From NCBI RefSeq assembly GCF_003034845.1, contig NZ_PZKC01000007.1, positions 1 through 64,000 on the forward strand: DNA of 64,000 nt, in the 5' to 3' direction. Source of the stretch: Pseudothauera lacus. Its GTDB lineage: Bacteria; Pseudomonadota; Gammaproteobacteria; Burkholderiales; Rhodocyclaceae. Both the position numbers and the translations under genes were made by a program. Of this stretch, positions 36,851-45,937 are shown piece after piece; position 1 is the first letter of the stretch, and each line of letters begins with the position of its first letter. Under the pieces are notes generated by a model. That model was not told the origin of the DNA and ran no database searches. It was given only the letters and a program-made list of their open reading frames with translations.

Positions 36851-38378
36851 GAAAGCTCGCTCCGGTGATGGCCTTGCGTTGCAGCAAGGGCGAGGTACGG
36901 TAACGGGTATCGAAGTAGTGTGCGGCCAGATTGGCAAGCACGCGGGCCACGCTGGCCACGCCGATCTCGTCGGCCCATGCCAGGGGCCCCTTCGGATAGT
37001 TGGTGCCGAAGCGCATCGCGGTGTCGATGTCCGCCGCCGAGCCGATGCCGGCGAGCACCGCATCGGCGGCCTCGTTGGCCAGCATCGCCACCGTGCGCAG
37101 GCCCACCAGGCCGGCCACGTCGTCCACGCGGGTCACCGCCAGGCCGGCGGCCTGCAAGGTGCCGGCCACCGCACGCCAGGCCCCGGTGCCGCACTGCTCG
37201 GCCACCGCCAGCGTCAGGCGCGGCGTGGTGGCGTAGTCCAGGCAGAGGTCGAACAACACCAGATTGGGCACGCCCTCTTCCGCCGCGCGCCGGGTGGCGG
37301 TACGGCCGTCGGAGAGCACCAGCCGGGCGCCGCCAATTTCCAGCCAGCCGGCGCCGTGCGCGGAACTTCCCGGCTTGCGCTGCACGGCGATGCCTGCCGC
37401 CTCCAGGCGGGCGATCAGCGCCCCGGCAACGCCCAGGTCGCCGACCACGGCCACCATGGTTTCGCCCTGCTGCGCCGCCTCGGTCGCCGGCAGGGGGCGC
37501 GCGGCGCCTTCCGCGTAGTCGTAGAAACCGCGTCCGCTCTTGCGCCCCAGCCGCCCGGCGAGCACCAGTTCCTGCTGGATCAGGCTGGGAGTGAAGCGCT
37601 TGTCCTGGAAGTACGCGTCGAACACCGAGGAGGTCACGGCGAAGTTCACGTCGTGACCGATGAGGTCCATCAGTTCGAAGGGCCCCATCGGGAAGCCGCA
37701 GCCTTCGCGCAGCACCGCGTCCAGCGTGGCGACATCGGCCGCGCCTTCGCCGAGCACGCGCAGCGCTTCGGCGTAATAGGGGCGGGCGACGCGGTTCACG
37801 ATGAAGCCCGGGGTCGATTTCGCATGCACGGCCACCTTGCCCCAGGCGCGCGCGGTGGCATGCAGGGCGTCGGCAACCTCCGTGTCGGTGGCGAGGCCGG
37901 AGACCACCTCCACCAGCTTCATGACCGGTGCCGGGTTGAAGAAGTGCAGACCGGCGACCCGCCCCGGGCGGGCCAGCGGAGCGGCGAGCGCGGTGATCGA
38001 CAGCGAGGAGGTGTTGCTGGCGAGGATGGCGTCGGCCCCCAGCAGACCTTCCAACTCGGCGAACAGCGCACGCTTGACCGCCAGATCCTCGACGATGGCT
38101 TCCACCACCAGCCCGGCGTCGCGCGCCGCGCCCAGTTCACTCACCGGCAGCACGCGGGCGGCGGCGGCCTGTGCGGCTTCGGCGCTCATGCGGCCCTTGG
38201 CGGCCAGCTTGTCGAGTGCCGCGACGATGCCGGCACGGCCCTGGTCGGCCGCCTCGGCACGGCTGTCATACAGGTAAACGGTGTGGCCGGCCGCGGCCGC
38301 CACCTGGGCGATGCCGCTGCCCATGGCGCCGGCGCCGACCACCAGCACCTTCAGGTCGGGGGAGAGTGCTGCACTCAC
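36843..38378 (-). CDS. paaH: 3-hydroxyacyl-CoA dehydrogenase PaaH
   Basis: 511 residues. Rossmann start VLVVGAGAMGSGIAQVAAAAGH, HFFNPAPVMKLVEVV, the KSTPGFIVNR motif and the first C-terminal domain with GFPMGPFELMDLIGHDV. A second, partial copy of the helical domain fills residues about 400-500 (AMLANEAADAV, NYPKGPLAWADEIG), the usual PaaH architecture of about 500 residues. It oxidises 3-hydroxyadipyl-CoA. It follows paaG by three bases. Confidence 0.94.
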   Translation of the reverse strand: MSAALSPDLKVLVVGAGAMGSGIAQVAAAAGHTVYLYDSRAEAADQGRAGIVAALDKLAAKGRMSAEAAQAAAARVLPVSELGAARDAGLVVEAIVEDLAVKRALFAELEGLLGADAILASNTSSLSITALAAPLARPGRVAGLHFFNPAPVMKLVEVVSGLATDTEVADALHATARAWGKVAVHAKSTPGFIVNRVARPYYAEALRVLGEGAADVATLDAVLREGCGFPMGPFELMDLIGHDVNFAVTSSVFDAYFQDKRFTPSLIQQELVLAGRLGRKSGRGFYDYAEGAARPLPATEAAQQGETMVAVVGDLGVAGALIARLEAAGIAVQRKPGSSAHGAGWLEIGGARLVLSDGRTATRRAAEEGVPNLVLFDLCLDYATTPRLTLAVAEQCGTGAWRAVAGTLQAAGLAVTRVDDVAGLVGLRTVAMLANEAADAVLAGIGSAADIDTAMRFGTNYPKGPLAWADEIGVASVARVLANLAAHYFDTRYRTSPLLQRKAITGASFHE

Positions 38379-38381
38379 CGT

Positions 38382-39209
38382 TCAGTCCCCCTTGAAGCGC
38401 GGCGCGCGCTTTTCCATGAAGGCGGCCACGCCTTCGCGGTAGTCGTGCGAGCGGCCGCACACAGTCATGGCGTCGCGTTCGCGGTTCAACTGGGATTCGA
38501 AATCCTCACCATCGCTGGTCCAGATCAGGCGCTTGGTCTGCGCATAGCCGAAGGTCGGCCCCTGCGCCAGCGTGGCGGCGACCTGCTGCACGGTAGGCAG
38601 CAATGCCTCGTCGTCCACGCACTTCCAGATCAGGCCCCATTGCTCGGCCTGTTCGGCCCCCAGCTTGTCGCCCAGCAGGGCCAGGCCCATGGCGCGCGCC
38701 GGGCCGAGCAGGCGCGGCAGGATCCAGGTGCCGCCGGTATCCGGGATCAGGCCGAGCTTGGCGAAGGACTGGATGAAGCTCGCCGAGCGCGCGGCGAACA
38801 CCAGGTCGCAGGCCAGCGCGAGGTTGGCGCCGGCACCTGCGGCAACGCCGTTCACCGCAGCGATCACCGGCAGGTCGAGCGCACGCAGCGCGAGCACCAG
38901 CGGCTTGTAGTTGCGTTCGACGGAGGCGCCGAGGTCGGGGGCCTCGTCGCCGGCCGCCACGGCGCGGTCGGAGAGATCCTGGCCGGCGCAGAAACCCCGC
39001 CCGGCGCCGGTCAGCACCAGCACGCGGACGCTACCGTCGGCACGCCCGGCGCGCACCGCGGCGAGCGCCGCACGCACTTCGGCGTGCATCTGATCGTTGA
39101 AGCTGTTGAGCCGCTCGGGGCGGTTCAGGGTCAGCGTCGCCACGCCTTCGGCCACCGTCAGGGCGATGGTCTCGAAAGGCTGGGCCGCGGCACTGTGGGC
39201 AGTGCTCAT
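38382..39209 (-). CDS. paaG: 2-(1,2-epoxy)phenylacetyl-CoA isomerase PaaG
   Basis: 275 residues from ATG 39209, with GGAGGAG 6-12 bases before it. Crotonase fold: LTLNRPERLNSFNDQMHAEV, GRGFCAGQDLSD (oxyanion hole), AAVNGVAAGAGANLALACDLVFAA and GLIPDTGGTWILPRLLG with the acid residue. It turns the epoxide into an oxepin. It is the first gene of the long minus-strand paa run. The only enoyl-CoA hydratase-type gene in the locus; no paaF is seen. Confidence 0.92.
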   Translation of the reverse strand: MSTAHSAAAQPFETIALTVAEGVATLTLNRPERLNSFNDQMHAEVRAALAAVRAGRADGSVRVLVLTGAGRGFCAGQDLSDRAVAAGDEAPDLGASVERNYKPLVLALRALDLPVIAAVNGVAAGAGANLALACDLVFAARSASFIQSFAKLGLIPDTGGTWILPRLLGPARAMGLALLGDKLGAEQAEQWGLIWKCVDDEALLPTVQQVAATLAQGPTFGYAQTKRLIWTSDGEDFESQLNRERDAMTVCGRSHDYREGVAAFMEKRAPRFKGD

Positions 39210-39307
39210 GAGGGTCTCCTCCATCCTTGTTCTTTTACGCGCCGTGGGGCACGCTGTCTCTTCCATGCCGGGGCTTGATGCCCTCTGTCCGGTCTCTGCA
39301 AAGTCGT

Positions 39308-39323
39308 TTGACCGACCGGTCAA
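39308..39323. promoter_or_regulatory. TetR-type operator (putative PaaR site) between paaG and paaN
   Basis: TTGACC-GACC-GGTCAA is a perfect inverted repeat whose core ACCGACCGGTC has the form recognised by many TetR regulators of acyl-CoA catabolism. It overlaps the start point expected from the minus-strand promoter at 39327-39356, so binding there should block paaG transcription. Regulator identity is inferred from the TetR gene at 29891. Confidence 0.7.
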
Positions 39324-39326
39324 TCA

Positions 39327-39356
39327 ATAGTAGTCTTGATCCAGATCAAAAAACAA
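39327..39356 (-). promoter_or_regulatory. Probable sigma-70 promoter of the paaG operon
   Basis: On the minus strand TTGTTT (39351-39356), an 18-bp spacer and TACTAT (39327-39332) make a reasonable promoter, with a start near 39320. The FNR-type box lies in the spacer and the TetR-type palindrome at the start point. Inference from sequence. Confidence 0.5.
39336..39349. promoter_or_regulatory. Perfect FNR/ANR box in the paaG-paaN control region
   Basis: TTGATCCAGATCAA matches the FNR consensus TTGAT-N4-ATCAA at every fixed position. It lies 12 bp from the TetR-type palindrome and, for the paaG promoter proposed above, between -35 and -10, a repressing position. For paaN its centre is 83.5 bp before the ATG. 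Confidence 0.75.
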
Positions 39357-39425
39357 GCACTATTTTTCGCACCCCGCGAAGACCCTTTTTCACGGCGCAC
39401 AGACGCCGTCAATGGAGGAGACGCC

Positions 39426-41096
39426 ATGACCCACCCGCTGTTCGACAAGCACCGCGCCACCCTGGACGCGGCCCTCGACGCCATCCACAGCCGCGGCTAC
39501 TGGACCCCCTACCCCGAGATGCCCAGCCCCAAGGTGTATGGCGAAACCGCCATGGCCGACGGCAAGGCCGCGGTGGAGGCACTCGCCGGCCAGGACTTCG
39601 TTCTCGACCAGCCCGGCGCCAGCGCCTGGGCCGCGCCGGAGAAAAGCCCCTACGGCGTGAAGCTGGACGTGCGCTATCCGGTGTGTGACGTGGACGCGCT
39701 GATCGCCGCCGCCCAGGCCGCCATGCCGGGCTGGCGCAAGATCGGCGCCGAAGGCCGCGTCGGCGTGTGCCTGGAGATCCTCGACCGCCTCAACAAGAAG
39801 AGCTTCGAGATCGCCCACGCGGTGATGTACACCACCGGCCAGGGCTGGATGATGGCCTTCCAGGCCGGCGGCCCGCACGCGCAGGACCGCGGTCTGGAAG
39901 CCGTGGCCTACGCCTGGGACGAGATGAGCCGCATCCCTGCGACCACCATCTGGGAAAAGCCGCAGGGCAAGAACCCGGCGCTGAAGATGCAGAAGCACTA
40001 CGAGATCGTCGGCCGCGGCGTGGCGCTGGTGATCGGCTGCGGCACCTTCCCGACCTGGAACACCTATCCGGGCCTGTTTGCGGCGCTCGCCACCGGCAAC
40101 CCGGTGATCGTCAAGCCGCACAGCAACGCCATCCTGCCCGCCGCCATCACCGTGCGCATCATCCGCGAAGTGCTCGCCGAAGCCGGTCTCGACCCCAACC
40201 TGGTTAGCCTCGCAGTGGTGGAAAAGCGCGCCGCCACCCAGGCGCTGGCCACCCACCCGGCGGTGAAATCCATCGACTTCACCGGCGGTAACGTCTTCGG
40301 CCAGTGGCTGCTCGACAACGCCCGCCAGGCCCAGGTGTATGCCGAGCTGGCCGGGGTAAACAACGTGGTGATCGAGTCCACCGACAGCTACAAGGCCATG
40401 CTGAGGAACCTCGCGTTCACGCTCAGCCTTTACTCCGGGCAGATGTGCACCACCACCCAGGCGATCATGGTGCCCGCCGGCGGCATCGAGACCGACCAGG
40501 GCCACAAGAGTTTCGACGAAGTCGCCGCCGACCTCGGCGCGGCGATCAGCAAGTTCCTCGCCGATCCCGCAGTGGCCACCGCGGTGCTCGGTGCCATCCA
40601 GTCCGAAGCCACGCTGGCGCGCATCGAGGAATGCCAGTCCGGCGCCTTCGGCAAGGTGGTGCTCGGCTCCAGCAAGATCGAGCACCCCGAATTCCCCGGC
40701 GCCGAAGTGCGCACCCCGGTGCTGCTGGCCTGCGACGCCGCCGACGAGTCGAACTACATGGAAGAACGCTTCGGCCCCATTGCCTTCGTCGTCAAGGTCG
40801 CCGACGGCGCCGCCGCGGTGGCGCTCTCCGAACGCATCGTGCGCAAGCACGGCGCGCTCACCGTGGGCGTGTATTCGACCCGCGCGGAGATCCTCGACGC
40901 CATGACCGAAGCCACCCTCAACGCCGGCGTCGCGCTGTCGATCAACCTCACCGGCGGGGTGTTCGTGAACCAGTCCGCGGCCTTCTCCGACTACCACGGC
41001 GTAGGCATGAACCCGGCCGCCAACGCCTCGTATTCGGACGCTGCCTTCGTCGCCAACCGCTTCCGCGTGGTGCAGCGGCGTTACCACGTCGAGTAA
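39426..41096 (+). CDS. paaN: Ring-opening semialdehyde dehydrogenase PaaN (PaaZ without hydratase domain)
   Basis: 556 residues from ATG 39426, after TGGAGGAG. It is an aldehyde dehydrogenase of the phenylacetate type: GVALVIGCGTFPTWNTYPGL (cofactor domain), the SIDFTGGNVFG loop, ELAGVNNVVIES with the Glu, and LYSGQMCTTTQAIMVP with the catalytic Cys. E. coli PaaZ (about 680 residues) has a further C-terminal MaoC-type hydratase that opens the oxepin ring. That domain is absent here, as in Azoarcus evansii PacL. A separate hydratase must exist elsewhere. Transcribed divergently from paaG. Confidence 0.92.
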   Translation: MTHPLFDKHRATLDAALDAIHSRGYWTPYPEMPSPKVYGETAMADGKAAVEALAGQDFVLDQPGASAWAAPEKSPYGVKLDVRYPVCDVDALIAAAQAAMPGWRKIGAEGRVGVCLEILDRLNKKSFEIAHAVMYTTGQGWMMAFQAGGPHAQDRGLEAVAYAWDEMSRIPATTIWEKPQGKNPALKMQKHYEIVGRGVALVIGCGTFPTWNTYPGLFAALATGNPVIVKPHSNAILPAAITVRIIREVLAEAGLDPNLVSLAVVEKRAATQALATHPAVKSIDFTGGNVFGQWLLDNARQAQVYAELAGVNNVVIESTDSYKAMLRNLAFTLSLYSGQMCTTTQAIMVPAGGIETDQGHKSFDEVAADLGAAISKFLADPAVATAVLGAIQSEATLARIEECQSGAFGKVVLGSSKIEHPEFPGAEVRTPVLLACDAADESNYMEERFGPIAFVVKVADGAAAVALSERIVRKHGALTVGVYSTRAEILDAMTEATLNAGVALSINLTGGVFVNQSAAFSDYHGVGMNPAANASYSDAAFVANRFRVVQRRYHVE

Positions 41097-41167
41097 GCTG
41101 GTTAGCAGGTCCCTTCCCCATCAGGAGAGGACGCAGGCAGGTTTGCTCCGCAGCCCATGACCTGCGT

Positions 41168-41426
41168 CCCTCCCCCTTCAAGGGGGGCGAAGCCGGGGTT
41201 TCGCGAAGCACAGCTTCGCGCCGGCTGAGCGGGCCGGCTGTGCAAAGCCGGCCCTGGACGGACAGGAGGGGGATGGGTTTCCAGCGAGCAAGATACGCAT
41301 GCGACGGAATTCAGCCCGCAACCCATCCCCACCCCCACCCGGTAGTCTCCGCTACGCTACGCCGCTACGCAGGCGGCGAGCGGTGCTCGCCGAAACCCCT
41401 GCTCCGCCCCCTTGAAGGGGAGGGAG
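41168..41426. repeat. Mosaic palindromic repeat, family 2, copy B
   Basis: A 259-bp element in the 405-bp paaN-paaY gap. It starts TCCCTCCCCCTTCAAGGGGG and ends CCCCCTTGAAGGGGAGGGAG, with inner GGGGATGGGTTT and AACCCATCCCC boxes. Its left arm (41168-41263) is the reverse complement of the right arm of copy A (33837-33930); its right arm contains a different stem (GGCGGCGAGCGGTGCTCGCC). The rest of the gap shows nothing else. Confidence 0.8.
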
Positions 41427-41501
41427 TTTCATTGTGGCGATGAAGTGCAGGGACCATTCAGCACGCAGCACTGCACCAACATCTACCCCCAGGAGCCCCC
41501 C

Positions 41502-42107
41502 ATGCCCTGCTACGAAATCGACGGCCTGCGCCCGGTCATCCACCCCGACGCCTTCGTCCACCCCGACGCCGTGCTGATCGGCGACGTCATCGTCGGCCCG
41601 CGCTGCTACGTCGCCCCGCTCGCCTCCCTGCGCGGCGACTTCGGCCGCATCGTGCTGGAAGAAGGCAGCAACATCCAGGACACCTGCGTGATGCACGGCT
41701 TCCCCGGTACCGACACCGTCATCGAACAGGACGGCCACGTCGGCCACGGCGCCGTGCTGCACGGCTGCCGGGTCGGCAGGAATGCGCTGATCGGCATGAA
41801 CGCGGTGATCATGGACAACGCCATCGTCGGCGAATCGGCCATCGTCGGCGCCTGCGCCTTCGTCAAGGCCGGCATGGAAATCCCCCCGCGCATGCTCGCC
41901 GCCGGCATGCCGGCGAAGGTCATGCGCGCGCTCTCCGAAGAGGAAATGGCCTGGAAGGTCGACGGCACGCGCTGCTACCAGGACCTCACCGTGCGCAGCC
42001 TGTCCACGCTGAAGGCCTGCGCCCCGCTCACCGAGATGGAGCCGGGGCGCAAGCGCTTCGAGTTTCCGGGGGTGGTGCCGCTGGTGGATGTGAAGAAGGG
42101 CGAATGA
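41502..42107 (+). CDS. paaY: Hexapeptide-repeat protein PaaY
   Basis: 201 residues from ATG 41502, after AGGAG. Left-handed beta-helix of the gamma-carbonic anhydrase fold: [39 protein letters not shown], and [28 protein letters not shown] carry the three zinc-type His. PaaY is reported to be a thioesterase that relieves CoA trapping in this pathway. It is the last gene of the + strand paa pair. Its final 54 bases occur again at 49680. Confidence 0.9.
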   Translation: MPCYEIDGLRPVIHPDAFVHPDAVLIGDVIVGPRCYVAPLASLRGDFGRIVLEEGSNIQDTCVMHGFPGTDTVIEQDGHVGHGAVLHGCRVGRNALIGMNAVIMDNAIVGESAIVGACAFVKAGMEIPPRMLAAGMPAKVMRALSEEEMAWKVDGTRCYQDLTVRSLSTLKACAPLTEMEPGRKRFEFPGVVPLVDVKKGE

Positions 42108-42174
42108 CGCAGAACGTACCCAGAGTGGGAAACTTCTGCGCGGAACCGCCGCTGCGCCCTGATGAAGCACCGCT

Positions 42175-44235
42175 TCAGTAGGGCTCCCCCCTCAGCCACG
42201 CGTCCAACTCGCGAGCGGGGAACGGCGGGGAGAACAGATAGCCTTGGCATGAACTGCAACCCGCGGCGAGAAGGAAATCCCGTTGTTCCGCCGTTTCCAC
42301 CCCCTCGGCAACGACCTCACGGTCGAGTCCGTGGCCAAGCTGGATGATGGTCGCAACGATGCGGGAGCTGGCCTGATCACGGCCGATGTCTCCAACAAAG
42401 CTCTTGTCTATCTTGATTACGTCAAAGGGAATGCTCTTGAGATAGGCAAACGACGAGTAGCCCGTACCAAAATCATCAATGGCGATACGCACCCCAATGC
42501 TGGCCAACTGCCCGAGCTTCTCCATCGCGCCTGCCACATCCATCAACACGCTCTCGGTAATCTCCAGCTCAAGAAGCGTAGGCCTCAGTCCATTGCCGTC
42601 AAGCATGGCCCGTATCCGCTCGACGAGATCAGGCTGCCTGAACTGGCGCGCTGACAGGTTCACCGCCAGTCGGGTCAATGGCACACCCTCATCCAACCAG
42701 GCACGGGCCTGCGCACATGCATCGCGCAGCACCCAATCCCCAAGCGCAACGATGAATCCGCTTTCTTCGGCAAGCGGAATGAACCTTGACGGTGACACCA
42801 GGCCACGCTGCGAGCTCCGCCACCTCACCAGCGCCTCGACCCCGATCAGGCTGCCATCGCGCGCATCCACCTGCGGCTGGTAGTACAGGACAAACTCATC
42901 ATGATCGAGCGCCCTGCGCAACGCCACCTCCATGGCCAAACGCTCGTCAGCCGCCCTTGTCTGCGCCTCGGCATAGAACCGGTAAGCGTTGCTTCCACAC
43001 GATTTAGCGTTGTAAAGCGCTGAATCCGCGTGCTGGATCAAGGCATCGGGACTATCGCCATCCCTTGGATACAACGCGATGCCTATGCTTGCCCCAACGA
43101 TCACCTCGTTGCCTCCGCACACCAGGAAGGACCTTGCCAGGCCTTGCAACAGCTTTTCAGCAACGGTCGCGGCACCGTTCGCGCTCGCGACCCCCTCCAG
43201 AAGGACGACGAACTCATCGCCGCCAAAGCGTGCCAGGAGATCCGTCTCGCGCAGGCACTCGCCAAACCGAACGGCGACCTGGCACAGAAGTTCGTCCCCG
43301 GCGGGGTGTCCCAGGCTGTCGTTGACATGCTTGAAACGGTCCAGATCGATGAACAGCAGCGCGCCCCCCTGCTCCGGCTGGCGGGACTGGCGGAGGACCT
43401 TCTGCAGGCGCGTCAGCAACATCAGTCGATTCGCCAGACCCGTCAGGACATCATGATGGGCCAGATAGTCCAGTTGCCGCTCCGACTGCTTGAGGGGAGA
43501 CACGTCGAGCAGCACGCCGACATAGCTGTAGGGCGCGCCGCTCGCGTCCGGAACCGTACTGATGGTCAGCCAGATCGCGTAGAGATCACCATTCTTGCGC
43601 CGATTCCAGATCTCACCCTGCCAGAACCCATCCCGTGCCAAGCTGCTCCACATCTCGCTGTAAAAGGTACTGGGATGACGGCCAGACTTGAGCATGCTGA
43701 GCTTGTGACCAAGCAGCTCCTCTTCCGCATAGCCCGAAATGGAGCGGAAAGCGGAGTTGACCACCCTGACTCGTCCTTCCAGGTCGGTCACCACCACGCC
43801 TTCGCGCATGGAAGCGAACACTGCGGACACCAGGCGCTGACGCTGCCCGTGACTCCCAAGGTGGCGCATCGCCATCCGCGACCGGTACCCAGCCAACCAA
43901 GCGGCAAACAGAACGCTCGCCAACAGCATCAGCATCACCTCACCCTTGCCGCCGGCACCTCCGTCAGGAAACACCGCAGCCAGAGCATCGCTGCCACCGA
44001 ACACCCAGGCCAACCCGCACGCAAAGTACACCAGCAGTGCCAGTGCAATGGTGCGCCCCACCTTCTCAGGATGGGGCGAGCCAACGCCATCCACGCGACT
44101 GACGAAGCACTCGCTGCAGGTCTCCCGGCAAATCTCACGGGCATCTCCCGATGGAGCCACCTCGTCAGCGCAAGATGGGGCAGTGCCCACAACATCCTTG
44201 GGAGCCTCCTCAACCACCTCCGCGGGGCCACTCAA
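42175..44235 (-). CDS. PAS-GGDEF-EAL cyclic-di-GMP protein with membrane anchor
   Basis: 686 residues from TTG 44235, which overlaps the stop of the upstream MCP-like gene (TTGA). Two transmembrane helices lie at about 62-80 and 98-117, a PAS domain at about 133-250 ([20 protein letters not shown]), a GGDEF domain at about 258-420 with intact GGDEF at 338-342, and an EAL domain at about 435-680 with EAL at 467-469, plus the [14 protein letters not shown] loop. Both catalytic motifs look complete, so it could make and break c-di-GMP. The N-terminal 50 residues contain several Cys and acidic residues and are not recognised. Confidence 0.93.
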   Translation of the reverse strand: MSGPAEVVEEAPKDVVGTAPSCADEVAPSGDAREICRETCSECFVSRVDGVGSPHPEKVGRTIALALLVYFACGLAWVFGGSDALAAVFPDGGAGGKGEVMLMLLASVLFAAWLAGYRSRMAMRHLGSHGQRQRLVSAVFASMREGVVVTDLEGRVRVVNSAFRSISGYAEEELLGHKLSMLKSGRHPSTFYSEMWSSLARDGFWQGEIWNRRKNGDLYAIWLTISTVPDASGAPYSYVGVLLDVSPLKQSERQLDYLAHHDVLTGLANRLMLLTRLQKVLRQSRQPEQGGALLFIDLDRFKHVNDSLGHPAGDELLCQVAVRFGECLRETDLLARFGGDEFVVLLEGVASANGAATVAEKLLQGLARSFLVCGGNEVIVGASIGIALYPRDGDSPDALIQHADSALYNAKSCGSNAYRFYAEAQTRAADERLAMEVALRRALDHDEFVLYYQPQVDARDGSLIGVEALVRWRSSQRGLVSPSRFIPLAEESGFIVALGDWVLRDACAQARAWLDEGVPLTRLAVNLSARQFRQPDLVERIRAMLDGNGLRPTLLELEITESVLMDVAGAMEKLGQLASIGVRIAIDDFGTGYSSFAYLKSIPFDVIKIDKSFVGDIGRDQASSRIVATIIQLGHGLDREVVAEGVETAEQRDFLLAAGCSSCQGYLFSPPFPARELDAWLRGEPY

Positions 44236-45452
44236 AACAGCTCAACCGCCACGACGCCAGGGGCTGAACGACCATGTCCGTCATAAATACCGACAGCGGC
44301 TTCGTTCACCGCCCCCCTGCCGGGCACGGGCGAACCGGGCTTGGAAGTCAGTTCGGCCAACAAGCCGATGTGCGCCTCCATCCGCATGACGACATCCTGG
44401 ATGCGCTCGATCTGTTGACGGGCAATGTCCTGAAACTGGATGCAGCTCATCGCCCGGCAAATGCCATCGTCAAGCAACTGCGCAGCGTCGTTGATTCGTT
44501 GAAGGGTATCGGCCTCACCCTCGATGACCTGCTGGATTCCCTGGGTGAGGCTCTCCAGCTGCTCCGCGATGGCCTGCAGGGAGCGCCGTTCCGCAACCAC
44601 GCCATCGTCATTGAGCCGAGCTTCGAACTGGGAGGCAATCGTCTCCGCCACTGTGGCAATGCCCGTCTGGATACTGCCCGCCGCCTCGCCCACGACCGTG
44701 GAAAGCTTGCGAACCTCGTCCGCCACCACAGAAAAACCCCGCCCTGCCTGCCCCGCCCTGGCTGCCTCGATTGCAGCATTCAACGCCAGCAGGTTGGTTT
44801 GACTGGCGATGCCACGGATCGCATCCGCCAACTTGCCCAGATCGCGGCTCTCATCCACTACTCGTGCAATGCGCTGGCGCTCTCGCTCAGATTCGGCCAG
44901 GCGCTCCTCCATGTAATGCCCGAGCCTCACCACCACGTCATGGTTGCTCTGCATCCTTGCCCTGGCGTCGCTCATCAGCCGGGCACTCAGCTCCGTCGCA
45001 CGCGATACCCCACCCTTCAGGTCGCGCATCGACACATCGAGCAACTGCAGCTCGCCGACGATATCGACCGCGGCCGTCTCGGTAAGCTCAACGAGTTGCC
45101 CCAACTGCTCGCGCGTCAGCCGACCCACCTGCCGCAACTCCGACAAGCTCTCCAGCACCTCGTGCTGATGCCGCGTCAGGGCATGCTGGCGGTCTCGAAG
45201 GTGACCCGCATTCACTCCGAGACCGAGGACAAGATCCCGATAAAACAGCCTGGAGTACAAGGCATAGACGCCATAGGCAACACCGACGATGATCAGGGTC
45301 CCAGCGGTGTCTGCAAGCCGGTTGGACAACCCGAGGCTCTCGGCGGAAACGACATGGTAGTAATCGTGGCCGAGATATACTACGAGGCAAGCGACCAGCG
45401 CGATGCAGAGGAAGGCCAGCGTTCCTCGCCGCACCAAGGGAAGTGCAGTCAT
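44232..45452 (-). CDS. Methyl-accepting chemotaxis-like transducer
   Basis: About 406 residues from ATG 45452; a GTG at 45509 is also in frame. Two helices (about residues 8-28 and 48-66) leave only about 20 residues outside, so there is no real periplasmic sensor. The signalling tip [37 protein letters not shown] is intact. The C-terminal [19 protein letters not shown] resembles the tail of MCP-like proteins that work outside classic chemotaxis. Stop-start overlap with the GGDEF-EAL gene suggests the two act together, perhaps linking a signal to c-di-GMP. Confidence 0.88.
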   Translation of the reverse strand: MTALPLVRRGTLAFLCIALVACLVVYLGHDYYHVVSAESLGLSNRLADTAGTLIIVGVAYGVYALYSRLFYRDLVLGLGVNAGHLRDRQHALTRHQHEVLESLSELRQVGRLTREQLGQLVELTETAAVDIVGELQLLDVSMRDLKGGVSRATELSARLMSDARARMQSNHDVVVRLGHYMEERLAESERERQRIARVVDESRDLGKLADAIRGIASQTNLLALNAAIEAARAGQAGRGFSVVADEVRKLSTVVGEAAGSIQTGIATVAETIASQFEARLNDDGVVAERRSLQAIAEQLESLTQGIQQVIEGEADTLQRINDAAQLLDDGICRAMSCIQFQDIARQQIERIQDVVMRMEAHIGLLAELTSKPGSPVPGRGAVNEAAVGIYDGHGRSAPGVVAVELF

Positions 45453-45937
45453 GAGAATAACGCCCCCGGCGCTTTGGAGATCTCCGAACGACACTGCGTG
45501 ACAGGCCACTCAACCCACCCCAAACTACCCGGAGTGGGCAAAGAGGCCTTACCGTTCCCCTCAGAAAGCCGTTTCTGCGTTGTATTACTTTTCCTTGGCG
45601 TTACACTGACCATACCACCCCCAGGAGGTCCAAGGACACCACAGAGACTCCCCCGAACGGGCACGGACATCGACCCGGATAGGCAGTGCACCTACTTGCG
45701 CCCAGAGCGATGCCGTCGCCACGGAGTCCCAAAAGACGACAACACGCCCGTGGACTGCAGCGCCTTACCAAGCGTTTAAGCACCCATTGAAGAGAGTGGG
45801 CGGCTGCACGCGCTCACAGCCCCCAAGATAGGATCACGCTTGTCATACGACGAAATTACTCCTTATCTGGTTACAGGTCAACACAGAAAACTCCTTATTT
45901 GGATCACATAGGCCCCCAAGAAGAGCACTGCCCCCAC
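45453..45937. other. 485-bp gap before the HTH gene, with iterated boxes
   Basis: No gene is supported. The right part (45840-45905) is AT-rich compared with the rest of the window and contains two direct repeats, ACTCCTTATCTGG (45858-45870) and ACTCCTTATTTGG (45890-45902), 32 bp apart. The left part has short hairpins but no clear terminator. Confidence 0.6.
45858..45902 (+). promoter_or_regulatory. Direct repeats ACTCCTTATYTGG, likely operator of the HTH gene
   Basis: Two 13-mers differing at one base, spaced by 32 bp (about three helical turns), lie 36-80 bp before the ATG of a phage-repressor-type regulator. A third copy, TCCTTATTTGGA, lies inside its HTH coding region at 46073-46084. 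Iterated boxes before and within such a gene suggest autoregulation. Confidence 0.5.

Noticed and set aside
36774-39278. 834-codon + strand frame over paaI-paaH-paaG
   Set aside because: Runs antisense through three recognised genes and has Gly/His/Arg-rich, domain-free sequence.
39308-39323. TTGACCGACCGGTCAA read as a second FNR box
   Set aside because: It is 16 bp with a six-base half-site; FNR boxes are 14 bp with TTGAT-N4-ATCAA. It fits a TetR-type operator better.
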